Below, piece after piece: positions 46,301 through 58,319 of a stretch of DNA of 64,000 nt. Below the pieces are notes generated by a model, which saw only the letters and a list, made by a program, of their open reading frames with translations, had not been told where the DNA came from and searched no databases. Origin of the DNA: Setoptus koraiensis. Taxonomy: Eukaryota; Arthropoda. The position numbers were made by a program, and so were the translations under genes. Location of the stretch: the NCBI GenBank assembly GCA_048013815.1, contig CM106586.1:2728001-2792000 (forward strand). The letters run 5' to 3'. The first letter of the stretch is position 1; the number at the start of each line of letters is the position of its first letter.

Positions 46301-49300
46301 ACAACGGTTCCTCGTCTGGAAGGGGGCGCCAGTGGCCAATTAGGGCCACTGGCGGCCATGCCAAATTCGCGAACACTAATAGACGAGAGATTGGCGTGAT
46401 ATCGAGTGTGCAGCCAGAGACGAGCGACTATAACCTGGACGAGTATAGCGAAACGGCAGAGGAATCGGCGGATTATAACGACGACAGCGACGACGACGGC
46501 GACGGCGACGAGCAGCACAATGGCCTCAATTATGAGCAGGCACAGTTGAGCAACGTGACGAGAACAAATTCCACCGGAAGTGGGCCCAACAAATTACAGT
46601 TGCCAAGCCAGTCGGGCGAGCGGCAGCAGCGACGACCGACAACAAGTGCGAGTGCTGATGGCGCACAGTGGGCGCCGGGTGTCGCTTTTGACAACAACAG
46701 CAGCACCAACAACGATGATAATTTGGGGCCACAATTTAGAGAGGCAACCAAAACAACGGTCAGCGGAACAGATTTTGTGCCCGACGACGCGCCGCTGACC
46801 GTCGACGCCGACCGTCGACCGGCCACGCGGGTCCCACAGCCCGACGGCCGACAACGTGACGACGTGACACAAATAGCGGATGGATTTACAAATGGGCCCG
46901 TCGCGCCAGCGCCAACCGGACCGGAGTACAAGTGGCTGCACGACAGAGCTGGAGCAGAGCCCCAAAACGGGGGGGCTCCAAATTGGGGCGCTGCTGATTT
47001 TGTGTCGCTGTTCGTGCAACCTGCAACAGCAACAAACTCCGCTGCTCAACAAGCAGCCGGGGGCCCGCCGCAAGGTGGCACAGCAATGATTGCGCAAGCG
47101 AGCAACAACAAGCGCGACGACAGTCACAATTATCACAATTATCTCAATAATCTCAATAATTACAATGATTACGGCTCGCCAATGGCGCACTGTCCGGCTC
47201 GTCGGGACACCGCAACTAGTCACATCGCGCTGGAATTGGTGCAACTTTTAGATGGCGACATAACGCAAATACCTGGCTACATTTACACCACTGTGGAGCT
47301 CAATTGTCCGCTGCGGCTGTTCGCTTGGCCAGAGTGGATCGAGTCCAGCTCGGGCCGGGTTGTTTGGCTGAAGAACGGCCAGCAACTGGACGAGGCCGCT
47401 ATGCCGCACAATGTGCGAATAGTGCATCAACATCACTGGAACAGCCAGCTCAAAACTAACATTTTGTCATCCAGTTCACTATATCTAGACGGCCTAGACG
47501 ATTTCAGTGGGGCCAACTATACATGCCAATTGCGCATGCGATGCGCCCCTCGCCATCCCACAACCATGGGGGCGCCTGGTGGCCGAACAAGCAAACAGCA
47601 GCAGCAGCAGCGCCGATCCAATAATAATAATGATGATGACGACAATAATGAAGTTGTAGCTCTGTCATTACGGCCACACCACGAGCAGCAGCAGCAGCAA
47701 AGTAACAACGACAGCAACAACAACAGTCACCGTTTTGCAGCCAATAACAATGATGCTCGTTTATTACGTAATGATATTATTATAAGCGCCCAGCCGACGG
47801 GGGCCACTCTAGAGCCGTCGCGGTCCGCTAGAGGCCGGCAACTCGCTGAGGATGGCACAGGAACAGCGACAGGCGCATCTGCGCCAACGACAACGACAAA
47901 ACTCGTGTCGCAGTCGTTTTTGGTGTCGTTAATCAAGAGGCCAGGTAAGTGGATGGGGCTCGCAGGGCGCCCCTGAGAGGAGCCACTAATTTTTACGAAT
48001 GATTTTTCTTTTTAGTGGCTTTACGGGCCCGGCGAGCGCGTCGCCGGGCCGGGCCGGCCGCATCGCGCCGTTCGTGGCACCAATGTTAATCTGCTGGGGC
48101 CACTTTGGGCTTTCTTGTCGCCTGTCGCTGTTTTGTCCGTTTGTTGTTGTCGTTGTCGCGTTGTTGCTGGTCGCGACATCGCGACAAGCGCCAAATGGAC
48201 AAGCTGCAATCATTTTCCGGCTGCCCGTTGTAGATGTTGTTGTTGCCCGTTGTTGCCTTTTGTCGTCACAGCACCAACAACGACAGCGACAACAACAACA
48301 ACAGCGGCAACAACAGCGGCAACAACGACAAACTGCGGCCCGGCGAGTAATGACCGATTCCGGCAATTTATATATAGCGGGCATGTCGAGCGGGCCGACT
48401 ACATATAAATTACGGATCGGCCACTTGGCCCGAAGTGGCCATCGAAGAGCGACCAGAGAGCGCTGTAAAAGTTGTGCCGAGCCCATCTCTGGCCACCCTG
48501 TTCGCTTTGGTGTTCGGTTCGGGGGCCCCAGGTGATGCAGCGACCAGCGCGACAAAGTGGCCAGCTCACAATGACCGGCCGCTGGTCAGCGCTCTAATTG
48601 AGGTACGGGCACAGCGGAGAGCGGGCCGCCAGTTTTTGCTATGACAGTTGCAATTGGGGCGCTAACAATATTTTGCTGCTGCTTGTGTGCTTGTTTGTGT
48701 CTGGCCCATTCATCAACTCACTGGCACAGCGACACTGCGATTGGCACCAGTCCACGAATGACAGACAGACCGGGGCCCCGCCAGAGAGCCATTCATGACT
48801 AATTCATTGACAGGGGGGCCCCGTTGGTGACACAAGCCAGCGCGCATGAGATATTTGAATATGCACGCAGTACTTGCGGGCGGCTTTCAGTTCATTTGGG
48901 GCCGATTGAATTGAGCGAACGGCAGATCATCATTCGGACGCGCAGTCATAAACAGACCCCCGGCACTCGCTGGCGTTTATTTGGCCCCCGTTATGGCCGA
49001 TGTACCCACTGCGGATACGCAATCTATCATCTCTGGTGCGCTCGTCGGGCAAAATGTGCGGGCAAAATAGGCACCGCGCGCCAGACAGACGGGCAACCCG
49101 CTGACTGACGGTGTCAAACATCGATTGGCAAAATGGTGATTAGCTGTGACACAGTGCTTATGAAGATGAACGGATATGACGAGCGGTCCATCGATTCACT
49201 TGCGGCGCCGGCCCGTCGAATTAGATTTGTGTCACAATTTTGTCGAGCGAGTGTCGACACTGTTTGCGGGCCCCGCGCAGCGGGCACAGCCGCTGCCCGG

Positions 49301-52300
49301 GCCGCGCCGAGCCGGTAACAATTTGCGCCGCCCTCCAGCTGGCCGGCCTGTCTATCCGTGTGCCTTTATCTGGGATTATCTTGCTTATTTAATTTCATTT
49401 CATCGCGTAATCTCGCTCATCGACTGTCAGCTATGACCGGCGCGCATGATTAGGGCGAGACACGCCCGGTTTGCGCGGTCGCCCCATTTGCGACTGACCT
49501 AGGTGAGCCGCACGAGCTGCGTGAGCCGCACGAGCCGCACGAGCTAGACGAATGGCGGCCCGAACGAGCCGCATTTCGTGTTTGTATCGACACACAAACA
49601 GATAAAGTTATACGGATACGGGGGCGACAAGTGACAAGTGGCGTTGGCCAACTGACACGCAGACCGAGCCGCCGAGCCGGGCAACACTCCATCAATATAT
49701 ACGCGCGGCAACGGGACATGTGAGGGTCAGTTTATTTGCAGCGAGCGGTCACTTTGGCGTCGGGGGCCATCAAACAAAATTGGGCCCGTCATACTGGGTA
49801 CCCATAATCAGGTGTCAATATGATGTGGGCCCGGCTCGGCGATGTCGCGAGGGATATATTAGCCGCATCGGACGATGACTGACGCGCCGGCGGCCATCGG
49901 GTGGCGCGACAGAGGGGCCCGTTGCGGGCGAGGGATCTCATTTGCGGCCGAGCGCTCGATGGCGTGTCTGGAATTCCGTCGTCCGCATGTCGACAATTTG
50001 TCGCCGGCCGAAAATTTTGAGCGGCTTTCAGCGCTCACTCGCAGCGCCGCAACACCGCGAAATACCGCACAACACCGCACAACACCGCACAACACCGCGC
50101 AACACCGCGCAATACCGCGCAATACCGCATATTGTTGTCGCCGGCGCGACGGGCCAACAGCCGATCGGGCCGACAGCCGGCCGATCGGGTCGATAAGTAG
50201 GTCGAACAAATGAATGGTAATAAACGGTCATCGCCGGTCACCGAGGATCGGTCCAGCCCCCTCTTTGGTGCACGCGAGCTTGCGGTCGGTCGCACAGTAA
50301 AGTGCCCGGCCGGCGTGTGACACAGTTAGCTGATTGTTGCGCAACCGGACTGCGGGCCCGTCGCTCATCAATTCTAGCCATTTTATCCGGCCCTTTCGTG
50401 CGGCTAGATCGGCGACACGGACGGCTCGGTACTGTGGCCGACTGGCCGAACGGCGTACGGGCGGCGCTCACCTGAGCCCGCTACGTGCCAGCGTCGGCCC
50501 GTGAGCGGTCCCGACGGGAAGCCACGGACAAAATGGCCGATCGAGTGGCATTCGGATGGGGCAGCAACAAAGTGAAAAGTCACCGGCTGGCCGGTGTTAT
50601 TTGGTGGTTGTCTGGCAGCACAAAGCGCCACGAATAGGCACAAATAGGCATCTCGGGGCATTGCGTAATCATGTGACATGATTTCGGTGGTGGCAGCCGG
50701 ACATGGGCGCACAAATATGCACTTGAGTTTGCACAGAATGCAGCGGCGGTGGCGGCACGAGCTCGATCTCGTGCATAGTAATTTGATTTTTCGTAATGTC
50801 ATGCCGGTGGGCGCCGTTGTCGATTTTCTGGCTGGCTTGTTGACGTGCCGCCGGTGGGCCAACGGACGCTGTCATGTCATGTTGCGGTCTCAAGTTCGCC
50901 GGCGGGCCAAAACGGGCCCCAACAGCGCCAAAACGAGCCTAAACGGCGGGCCAAGATAAGCCGAAGTAAGCCGCGACGGGCTGATACGCGCCGGGCATCA
51001 CAGATTGGCAGATTGCACGATTTTTGAAGTGGTTACTTGATCCGCTCTCGCTCTGGCGCACCAGCAAACATCTACATAAGTGTGCACGTATTGGAACGCG
51101 TGTTTGTTTGTTAAAAACGCGCGCGCGCGACATGCTCGCCACACGACATTTTATGGGGGCGAGCCACTCTATTGGCATCATGTGGAGCGGGGCCCCACTG
51201 ACAACAGTCAGTGGAGTGGGCCCAATTTGGCTGCTTCGGCTCGCTAGCTCATCGAGGGGGCGCCGGTGACGAGTGGCAAAAGTGGCCAACAATTGAGCGC
51301 GAACGAGAGCACCGAAAATAAGCACGCGCCTCATATAATATGAGTCATATTCATTTATCCCGTTCGGCGGCTCGCCGGCCGAGAGGCAGCTATTAGTCAG
51401 AGACGGCGGCTTATGGCGCCACTGGCGGCCAGCAGCAACCAGCGGCGGCCAGCAACAACCGAGGGCGACAAGAGGCGCCAACAGAGAGCGCCCCGGAGAG
51501 CCGGCCGGGCAGCCCGCAAAAAGAAGATTGTGTTTTATCGCTCGTGCTTGGCGACACAAACAGACGGTTCAGGTTGAGCCTAAGCGCCAATTGAGGGCCC
51601 GCCAGCAGCCAATGCACAGGCACCGGCATTAATTAACTGGGCCCCTCGGCTGGCTGTCGCGAATGAATGGGCATTGAGATGCCCATATATAATATGTCGG
51701 TTATATATGGGGCCCCAACAGCGGCGCACAGTTGGTAGCCCTGCACGCCGTGAGCATGCAGCGAGCTGGCCATTCTCGAGCCCGTCTAGACAGCTTCAAA
51801 ATAGCCAGCCAAGAGGGGGCGCCTGGCGAGTTAATCCTGTTGGCGCGCCGGGCGACATCGATCAATCGATTAGTTGATAAGTTGGGCGCCTCGTGGGCTC
51901 CCTCTATCCGGCGCGCCGCACAACACTGTGCGAAACACTGTGTTATAACGTATGACACCATGTTGCACTGTGTAATACACAGGCCAGAGATTATAACTCG
52001 CAGCTCGTGGCTCATAATTTATAATTTATATCGCTTGTCATAGATGGATTGCTGTTTGTCGCATAGGGTCGCACAGGGCGGCGCAGGGTCGCATAGGGCC
52101 GCACATATGGTCGCAAACGTATCGGCGCACATAGGGTCGCTCGTTTGTAATTGCTTTCCTCGAGTCGGTCCCCCGCGCGCCCCATCGAAGCCGCCCGTGG
52201 ACAGGCTAGGTGGACCCACTGTCGCTGTGCCATCAATATAATATGATATAATATCGATATAAGCCAAATATGAGCTAAATTTCGTCGCGTGTCGCCTATG

Positions 52301-55300
52301 CGCGCCGCCAATGAATAATAATCAATAAATTCAAAACGCCATTCGGCTCATCGGGTGGCCCGATTAAAAACTCATCAGATGCAAACTGTGCGCGACGTGC
52401 CGACAACAAAGCGACTAATCATCGTCATGACAGCCTGTCAGGCATCAATATATCACCGGTTATGATGTCGATGTGACCTGCACCACTGACCACACTGTAT
52501 TTGTGCGCGAATATCCGCTATACGTGCACGCCATATCCGTTACGTTTGCGCATATTGCCCATGTTTGCATATATCCGTCATGTTTGTACAATGTTCTATT
52601 CGCGCCAACCATTTGACAGCTCAATTTTCGCTCAATTTTCCCTCATTTTCGCTCATTTTCCCCCAATTTTCTCTCATTTTCTCTCAATTTGTTTCTCGCA
52701 AACGTCAATTATCTGATTGGCAATCACTCATTCAACGCTCTCCGGCTGAAACTGCAGTGAGAGCGTGCGTTCTGTGGGCCACCGTGGAGCGGGCCGCGGA
52801 CGCGTTCGAGCTGCTCGCAGGTAGCGACGCCGACAACGACGCCAACTTTAATTATGCCGATAGCTGGCTGGCGCGACCGGCCATGTCAATAATGCCTCCG
52901 CCGGCCGCCAATGTCGGCGCTGACAGCCCCAACAAGCACGTCGACAACAACAACAACAACAACGGCAACAACAGCGACGGCAACAACCACGACAACGGCC
53001 GCAGAAATTGCGACAACAACGGAGCTTGTAATGGCGATACAAACGCACACTTTGGCGCCAGTAATGACGGTAATAGTGGCGATAATAATAATAATGATAA
53101 TAATAACGCTGGCGCCGATGATAGACGACAACTGCTCAGCTATTATTACTCAAATGATGCCAGCGCAACAACGGCAACAGCGGCCTATTCGGATGATGCT
53201 AATGTCGGTAATAATAGCCGGCTCGACAGCGCCGACAACCAACACTATCGGCCCGTGTATCAGCGCCAGAAAAATGACCAACTGGCTGGGGCGCCGCACG
53301 AGCACGAGCTGCTTGTGCTCCAACAGCAACAACAGCAGCAGCAACAGCAACAACAGCAGCAACAACAACAGCAACAACAACAACAACAACAAAACTCCGA
53401 GCACGAGCCAATCAAGTTACGTAACGCGCCAGCAGCTTACGTGGGTGCTGCTGCTGCTGGCGACCAGATGACAACAGTGACGACGATGGGCACAGAATCA
53501 TCAATTGGCCAAAGGCAACAACCGGAACACGACCGGGCCGAGGTGATAATTAATAATCTAGGCACGAACGTCTTTGCGACATCTGGCGACAGCGACGCGA
53601 GACGGCGCTGGCAAGCTGGCACTGGCATTGCGAACGATAGATCAAGTTTATTAAACGATCGTGTCGATTTCCACTCCAACCGGCAGCGCCAACAACAGCC
53701 CCAACAACAGCAACAACAGCAGCAACAACAGCAACAACAACCGCTGACATGGCCGACTCGGAGGGGGGCCCGCGCCCATCAGAGCGGTCTTTTTAGCGGG
53801 CCCAGCGGCGACGGATACAAGGCGCAAGACGACAACAGCGACGACACTCTGGCTAGACGTGGGCGCCCAGACGGCCAGTCGTGGCGGTTCTCGAGAGGCG
53901 AGCACCTCTCAACAGCGCTGTCGGCCGCCTATCTTTATATACATTTGACGGCCAAAAGTTCATCAATATTTGGCGCCCAAATTGACATAGACTGGTCGAA
54001 CGCGCCCAAAGCGGCCAAGTCGCCCGCTAATGATTATACGCACCCCAAAAGCACAAGAGTGGCCCCTGGCGGCGGGCCCAAGCACGATCAACCGTACGCA
54101 ATAATCGATGTGGTGCGCAATCAAAAGCTCACACTCGAATGTACAGGTAAGCAGCAGTTGTTAGAGCTGGCCAGTGAAATATTGTTATCATTATTTATCT
54201 ATATTGCGAGTCATATTGCTCAATCTCTCCCTTGTTGTTGTTACATAACATGATAATACAACAATTATTAATATATATACAATTGATTCCATCACTTTTG
54301 TGTGTGTTTGTTATCAATATTATTGGCTCGGTTATATTTAGGTCGCGCATTGGGCAGGCTGCCCGACATCAGCTGGTACAGGCGCCTGTCAAAGAGTGAG
54401 TCGGATCATTATTATGCAACAGCAACAGCACCGGCTGAGAGCGGGGCCCCATTCGCAAAGCGTCACCTGGTGGAACGAATTGGTGACAACTACTACGTGC
54501 CTGTGTTGATTGGCTCGTCGTCGTCAATACCGCCCAACAACAACAACAGCGACAACAACAACAACAACAGCGACAACAGCAACAATAGCGACTATGTTGG
54601 GCCGCCGCCGACGGCGACGCCAAACGGAGAGGCGTTCGTGGCCAGCCAAGTGGAAATCATATTCAATAATCTCACTGATCAATCCTTCACCCTAATAAAG
54701 ACACTTCAGTTGGATCAATACGACCTCATCGGCACCAATCAGCAACAACAACAACAACAACAACTGGCCAGTGCGGCGCCACTGAGGCCACTGCGACAGC
54801 AGCAGCAACAACAACGCCACAGCACAGAATATCCCTGGATTGACTATGCAAACTCTGACCAAACTACAACAATATACGCCTGTCTAGTGAAGGCCGACTC
54901 ACGTAGAGCGCACGCCGAAGTAGGTGTGCGATTGCTAGACCGGAAGTCCAAGTGGACGCCTGTAAAGAAGGCTGCTGCTGCTGCCGCCGTAAGAGCCGCA
55001 TCATCACTGGGCGCCCCGAGCGGAAGTCGCGTGATTAGTCGCTCTGGGCCGGGTGTCGTCGTGCTGGGCACAATGCCTAATGGCGAGTTAGCGGATCGAG
55101 CCGTGGCATCAAGTAAATTAAACATTGATTTAGTGCCAACAAATAGGCTTATGAGCGGCACAACGGGTGCAGCCACTAATCAGCAGCAGCACCAGCACCA
55201 GCAGCACATCCATAGACATACAAACACAACTAGATTTGTTGAATTCATTGACGCAATTACCCATTCGCACAACCGAATACCAGTGTCCTCGTCATACGAA

Positions 55301-57456
55301 GCCAGCCTTACTTCCGGCGAGCGAGGCCCCAACTCTGACAGCAACTCCAAGGGCAACTCCAACGACAAGGGCAGCCGAGATACGGCGACCATGGGCGACC
55401 ATGGTGCCGCCATTGGTAATGGCTGGCAATTGAAACAATTGTTTGACACACCGAATCAGCTGTCATCATCGGCTCCAAAACGGCAAGGCAAGGCGACAGT
55501 AACAGCGGCAACAAATGACAACTATGACAGACCGTCCATCGAGAATCGTTACATGCCAGAACAGGCGTATATACACGGACAGGGCGAAAGTAGCGCCAGT
55601 GGGGCGCCGTCCATATCGACCGACGACAGCAACAACAGGGTATTTGGTGGCGCAACCGACGACGGACCAAAAGGTGACAGGTACCCGAACAGATTGGCGC
55701 CAGCGGACAGTTTGCGCCAAGACCTCATCCAATGTGAGTTAGACACTGTATCAGTCATGTGTAACTTATACACAAGTGTTTGCATGCATAGCGTGATGGC
55801 AAAAATTTGCATAGGTGTCTAATATATTTCATACATTAAATTTTACATTTTATATTGTTTGCAGTTCCGTTCGTGGAGGACTGGGTGTCCATAAAGAAGA
55901 TCAACAACAATCGGCAATCGTTGCATAATTCAGATAGCGGCCAATTGGGCTCAGTTGACGGGCCTGGCACGAGCAACGAGATGGGCCAAAATGGCAAGAT
56001 TGGCCTAAACAGTTACAAAGTTGCAATTGTGCCTGTCGCAATGTTGGCCCTAATATTGGGCATGTTTTCACTCATGCTTCTGGTGGCGATTCGTTCCTGT
56101 CGTCAGTTGGTGCTGACCGGCGGCAACTCGGCGCCCATCCAACAACAACAACAACAACAACAATCACACAATTTGGTTGCAATTGATGAGCGACTGCAAC
56201 AGCAGCAGCAGCTAATTATGTCAGCCGACGCTGTGACAGGAATGAGGTTGTTACATCATGACAACAACAATCGCGGGTCAAGTGTCGCAATCGCATCAGG
56301 TTGCAACAGAGGCGATTTGTTTAGACACTACGAGCACGACGACGACGATGACAACCATCATCATGACAATGATTTGAATTTCCGTCACACCTCTATCACT
56401 TGCCTTTGTGGGGGCAAATTCAATGATGCGGCCCAGTTGCATGCCGGGCAAGGGGGGCAGACACGACAGCAACAACAACAACAACAACCGCATCGTCTGG
56501 TGCAGTTGGTGTCGTCGCTCGAGGGTTACGCTTACGATGATCTAATAGATCAATTGAGCAGCAGCGGCAGCAGCAGTAGCAGTGGTGGCGCTGTGCAAAG
56601 TTGCAATGACGCGACCACAGCAGCCAATGCAACAAATACCTGTAATCTAACGAGAGCATCCAATGCAATGATCGGCGTTGTAGACAGAGACGACGACTCA
56701 ATAGAACAGCTCATTACTGCTGCCAGCGGCAGGCATTATCAGCAGTTGAGCCAACAGCAACCGAGACAACAACCGCCAACACAACAACCGCCGACACAAC
56801 AACCGCCGACACAACAACCATCCAGACAACAACAAGTGCGCATGGATAGAACAATGACAACCACCCAATTGTATTCGCAATACCAAGACGCAGCAATTAT
56901 GCTCACTTCCGCTTTCACTAGCGCCTCAGAGATGTCGCTGGCGATGAGCGGCGCCGGCCAGCAAGCGGCCAACAATTTTCATTTTGATCTAAGTGGCGCT
57001 GACTGTAACGGTGGCACAACAAGTGGCGCTAATAGTTTTAATTTCACCAACATGAATGACGACGCTAGTCAGGGTAGCACAGTGACTATAAGTGACATCA
57101 CCATTAGTAACAGTATTGGCAACGATTGTAAAATTATTCAAAATCCAATTTTTGACAATACAAGCGACGAAGATGAAGAGCTCAAAGGCTCAAGTTGCTC
57201 AAATTCCAATAGCAAGCTCAACGGCAACATTGGCAACGTAGATTCGGTGAGGATCGAGTACAGAAATGACGGGCTTACCGCAAACCATAAGCTGGTTTCC
57301 GGTTACAAAGAGCACGAGAGGCGCGCTGGCCAATTGGTGGCAACAACAACCGCAAACTATCACCCGATGACTAGGTACAGCGCTGGCAGCGGTAGCGGCG
57401 AACAACAACAGGAACCAGTGGACATGACTAACAGCCAGTATCATCGCCACTTGTAG
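34329..57456 (+). CDS. Three-Ig-domain type I membrane protein, five exons
   Basis: Exons: 34329-34404, 45185-47944, 52758-54146, 54342-55733 and 55865-57456. Every junction has GT-AG and is phase 1, and the spliced frame is open for 2,402 residues. The product begins with a signal peptide (MNPFGG... ending about residue 25). Ig1 has Cys83, Trp129 and Cys239 within LDRGQYSC. Ig2 has Cys733 (VELNCPL), WLKNG and Cys806 within SGANYTC. Ig3 has Cys1407 (LTLECTG, split by intron 3), DISWYRR and Cys1589 (IYACLVKAD). One transmembrane helix follows at about 1925-1949 (VAIVPVAMLALILGMFSLML), with basic residues after it, then a 450-residue tail with polyQ, QQPPT repeats and an acidic NPIFDNTSDEDEEL segment. 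Long Asn/Ser/Asp/Gln-rich inserts sit between and within the Ig folds. A cell-adhesion or receptor role is likely. WLKNG recalls FGFR-like Ig2 domains, but this is too generic to name the family. Exon 3's 5' end is the least certain junction. Confidence 0.8.
36902..36952. repeat. 17-bp repeat, three units
   Basis: Three tandem units close to GAGCTCGATACGAATCG, at 36902, 36919 and 36936. Confidence 0.8.
38096..38216. repeat. Degenerate CCCGGCRGCCCGYTAA repeat
   Basis: A C-rich run of degenerate units of about 8-16 bp, alternating CCCGGC, GGCCCGT and CCCGCTAA. Confidence 0.6.
39085..39144. repeat. 15-bp repeat, four units
   Basis: Four tandem units close to ACAGTTTGTATATAA; the last two are identical. 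Confidence 0.85.
40072..40151. repeat. 20-bp repeat, four units
   Basis: Four tandem units close to CGATGTATTGCGTAATACGC. Each contains the near-palindrome GCGTAATACGC. Confidence 0.85.
42239..42301. repeat. 21-bp repeat, three units
   Basis: Three tandem units beginning GTGCCCAGATATGCT, at 42239, 42260 and 42281. Confidence 0.9.
45060..45107 (+). repeat. 12-bp CCCCACTAACAT repeat, four units
   Basis: Four perfect units ending 77 bp before the exon 2 acceptor. Each contains ACTAAC, a branch-point-like motif. Confidence 0.9.
45130..45136 (+). promoter_or_regulatory. Branch-point consensus of intron 1
   Basis: TACTAAC, the ideal branch-site sequence, lies about 49 nt before the acceptor CGGGCAG at 45184 and is followed by a T/C-rich stretch. 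It supports the exon 2 start chosen here. Confidence 0.6.
50051..50130. repeat. 10-bp AACACCGCAC repeat, eight units
   Basis: Eight tandem decamers varying between AACACCGCAC, AACACCGCGC and AATACCGCGC. Confidence 0.9.
52061..52110. repeat. 10-bp GCATAGGGTC repeat, five units
   Basis: Five tandem decamers close to GCATAGGGTC, with one stray unit further right near 52127. Confidence 0.8.
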
Positions 57457-57760
57457 TTGCTGCTGCTGTGCTGCAAATTCTGAGTGATTGATCAGTGATT
57501 GCGTAACCACATGATGACAAAAGTGTCGGCCACCAATAATTGGCAATTTGCATATCTGACAATTTGTGAGTGACAGATCTGAATAGTAGGATACATATTA
57601 ACTGACAAAGTGGAGCCTCATCTAAATGTGATATTTGTTGATGTTGTTGTTGTGATTTGTTGCGTGTGAATACACACGCCGATCATTGCTGGTGTGTATG
57701 TTCACATCGACAAAAACTGTTTCGATATCAACCCATTCGAGAATTTATAAGAGTAATAAT

Positions 57761-57777
57761 AATAAATGATAAATAAA
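57761..57777 (+). terminator. Polyadenylation signals of the three-Ig gene
   Basis: AATAAA at 57761 and 57772, about 300 bp after the stop codon at 57456. Confidence 0.55.
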
Positions 57778-57916
57778 AATAATAGTAATAATAATCTCAT
57801 AAGCTCATCTTTTATATCAATCATTAGTCACTAATTCAACATCAAACCTGAGTACGAACCATTCTATGGAGGCTCTACGAGAGGCTCTGCCAGAAAAATA
57901 GCGTTATGAAAATAAA

Positions 57917-58048
57917 TTATCCCAAGTTGCCCTCAACAAAGGATGAGTAGCCACCATCGAAAGCTTGCCACTTATTCTTATCGCCAAGAGTTAATTGACA
58001 ATAGATGTTCGAGTCATTCGAATCATCTGAACTATCAGAGGATGACAT
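57917..58048 (-). CDS. Small 43-codon acidic ORF, uncharacterised
   Basis: A minus-strand ATG frame whose product starts MSSSDSSDDSNDSN, then has a more ordinary segment ending SFVEGNLG and a TAA stop. The Ser/Asp-rich start resembles many short transposon or nuclear proteins, but there is no recognised domain. It may be the first part of a longer broken gene or chance. Confidence 0.2.
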   Translation of the reverse strand: MSSSDSSDDSNDSNIYCQLTLGDKNKWQAFDGGYSSFVEGNLG

Positions 58049-58234
58049 GTTTGAAATTAATTAGATGATATGTGGACCGCTTGTGTGCAAGAAGAAGAAT
58101 GAATCTCAATTAAGAGTTGAGTAACAGTCACTAGGTAAGCAGTCACGTGAATGAGATCCAAGATCTTCCAACACAATCGTCTGCTACAATTCTGCTATAC
58201 TTTGCGTTTTACAATCGCGCGACTAGAATTGCAA

Positions 58235-58308
58235 ATTCGAGATTTTGGCATTTCGAGATTTTAGAATTTCGAGATTTCGGTATTCGAGATTTCAGTATTC
58301 GAGATCCG
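58235..58308. repeat. TTCGAGATT-based repeat
   Basis: Five units of 15-16 bp close to TTCGAGATTTCGGTA. The sequence resembles the TTCGAA-rich satellite at 17.4-18.1 kb in style but not in unit. Confidence 0.75.
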
Positions 58309-58319
58309 GGGTTTTAGAG

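Larger units (their letters stand above)
47945..52757 (+). other. Intron 2 of the three-Ig gene (4.8 kb, GC-rich)
   Basis: Starts with GTAAGT and ends at CTGCAG. It is GC-rich with many GGGCCC palindromes and two decamer arrays. The open frames inside it (for example 47986-48555, 49859-50213, 50404-50862, 50939-51559) are opposed and overlapping, with no recognisable domains. No gene or transposon was identified. Confidence 0.6.

Noticed and set aside
52565-52757. ATG at 52565 as an exon start
   Set aside because: The segment is a T/C-rich intron end; the acceptor at 52757 keeps the phase 1 pattern.
45175-57456. Assignment of the three-Ig protein to FGFR/FGFRL1 or Sidestep families
   Set aside because: Only generic Ig motifs match; no kinase domain, no fibronectin repeats and no family-specific signature were seen.
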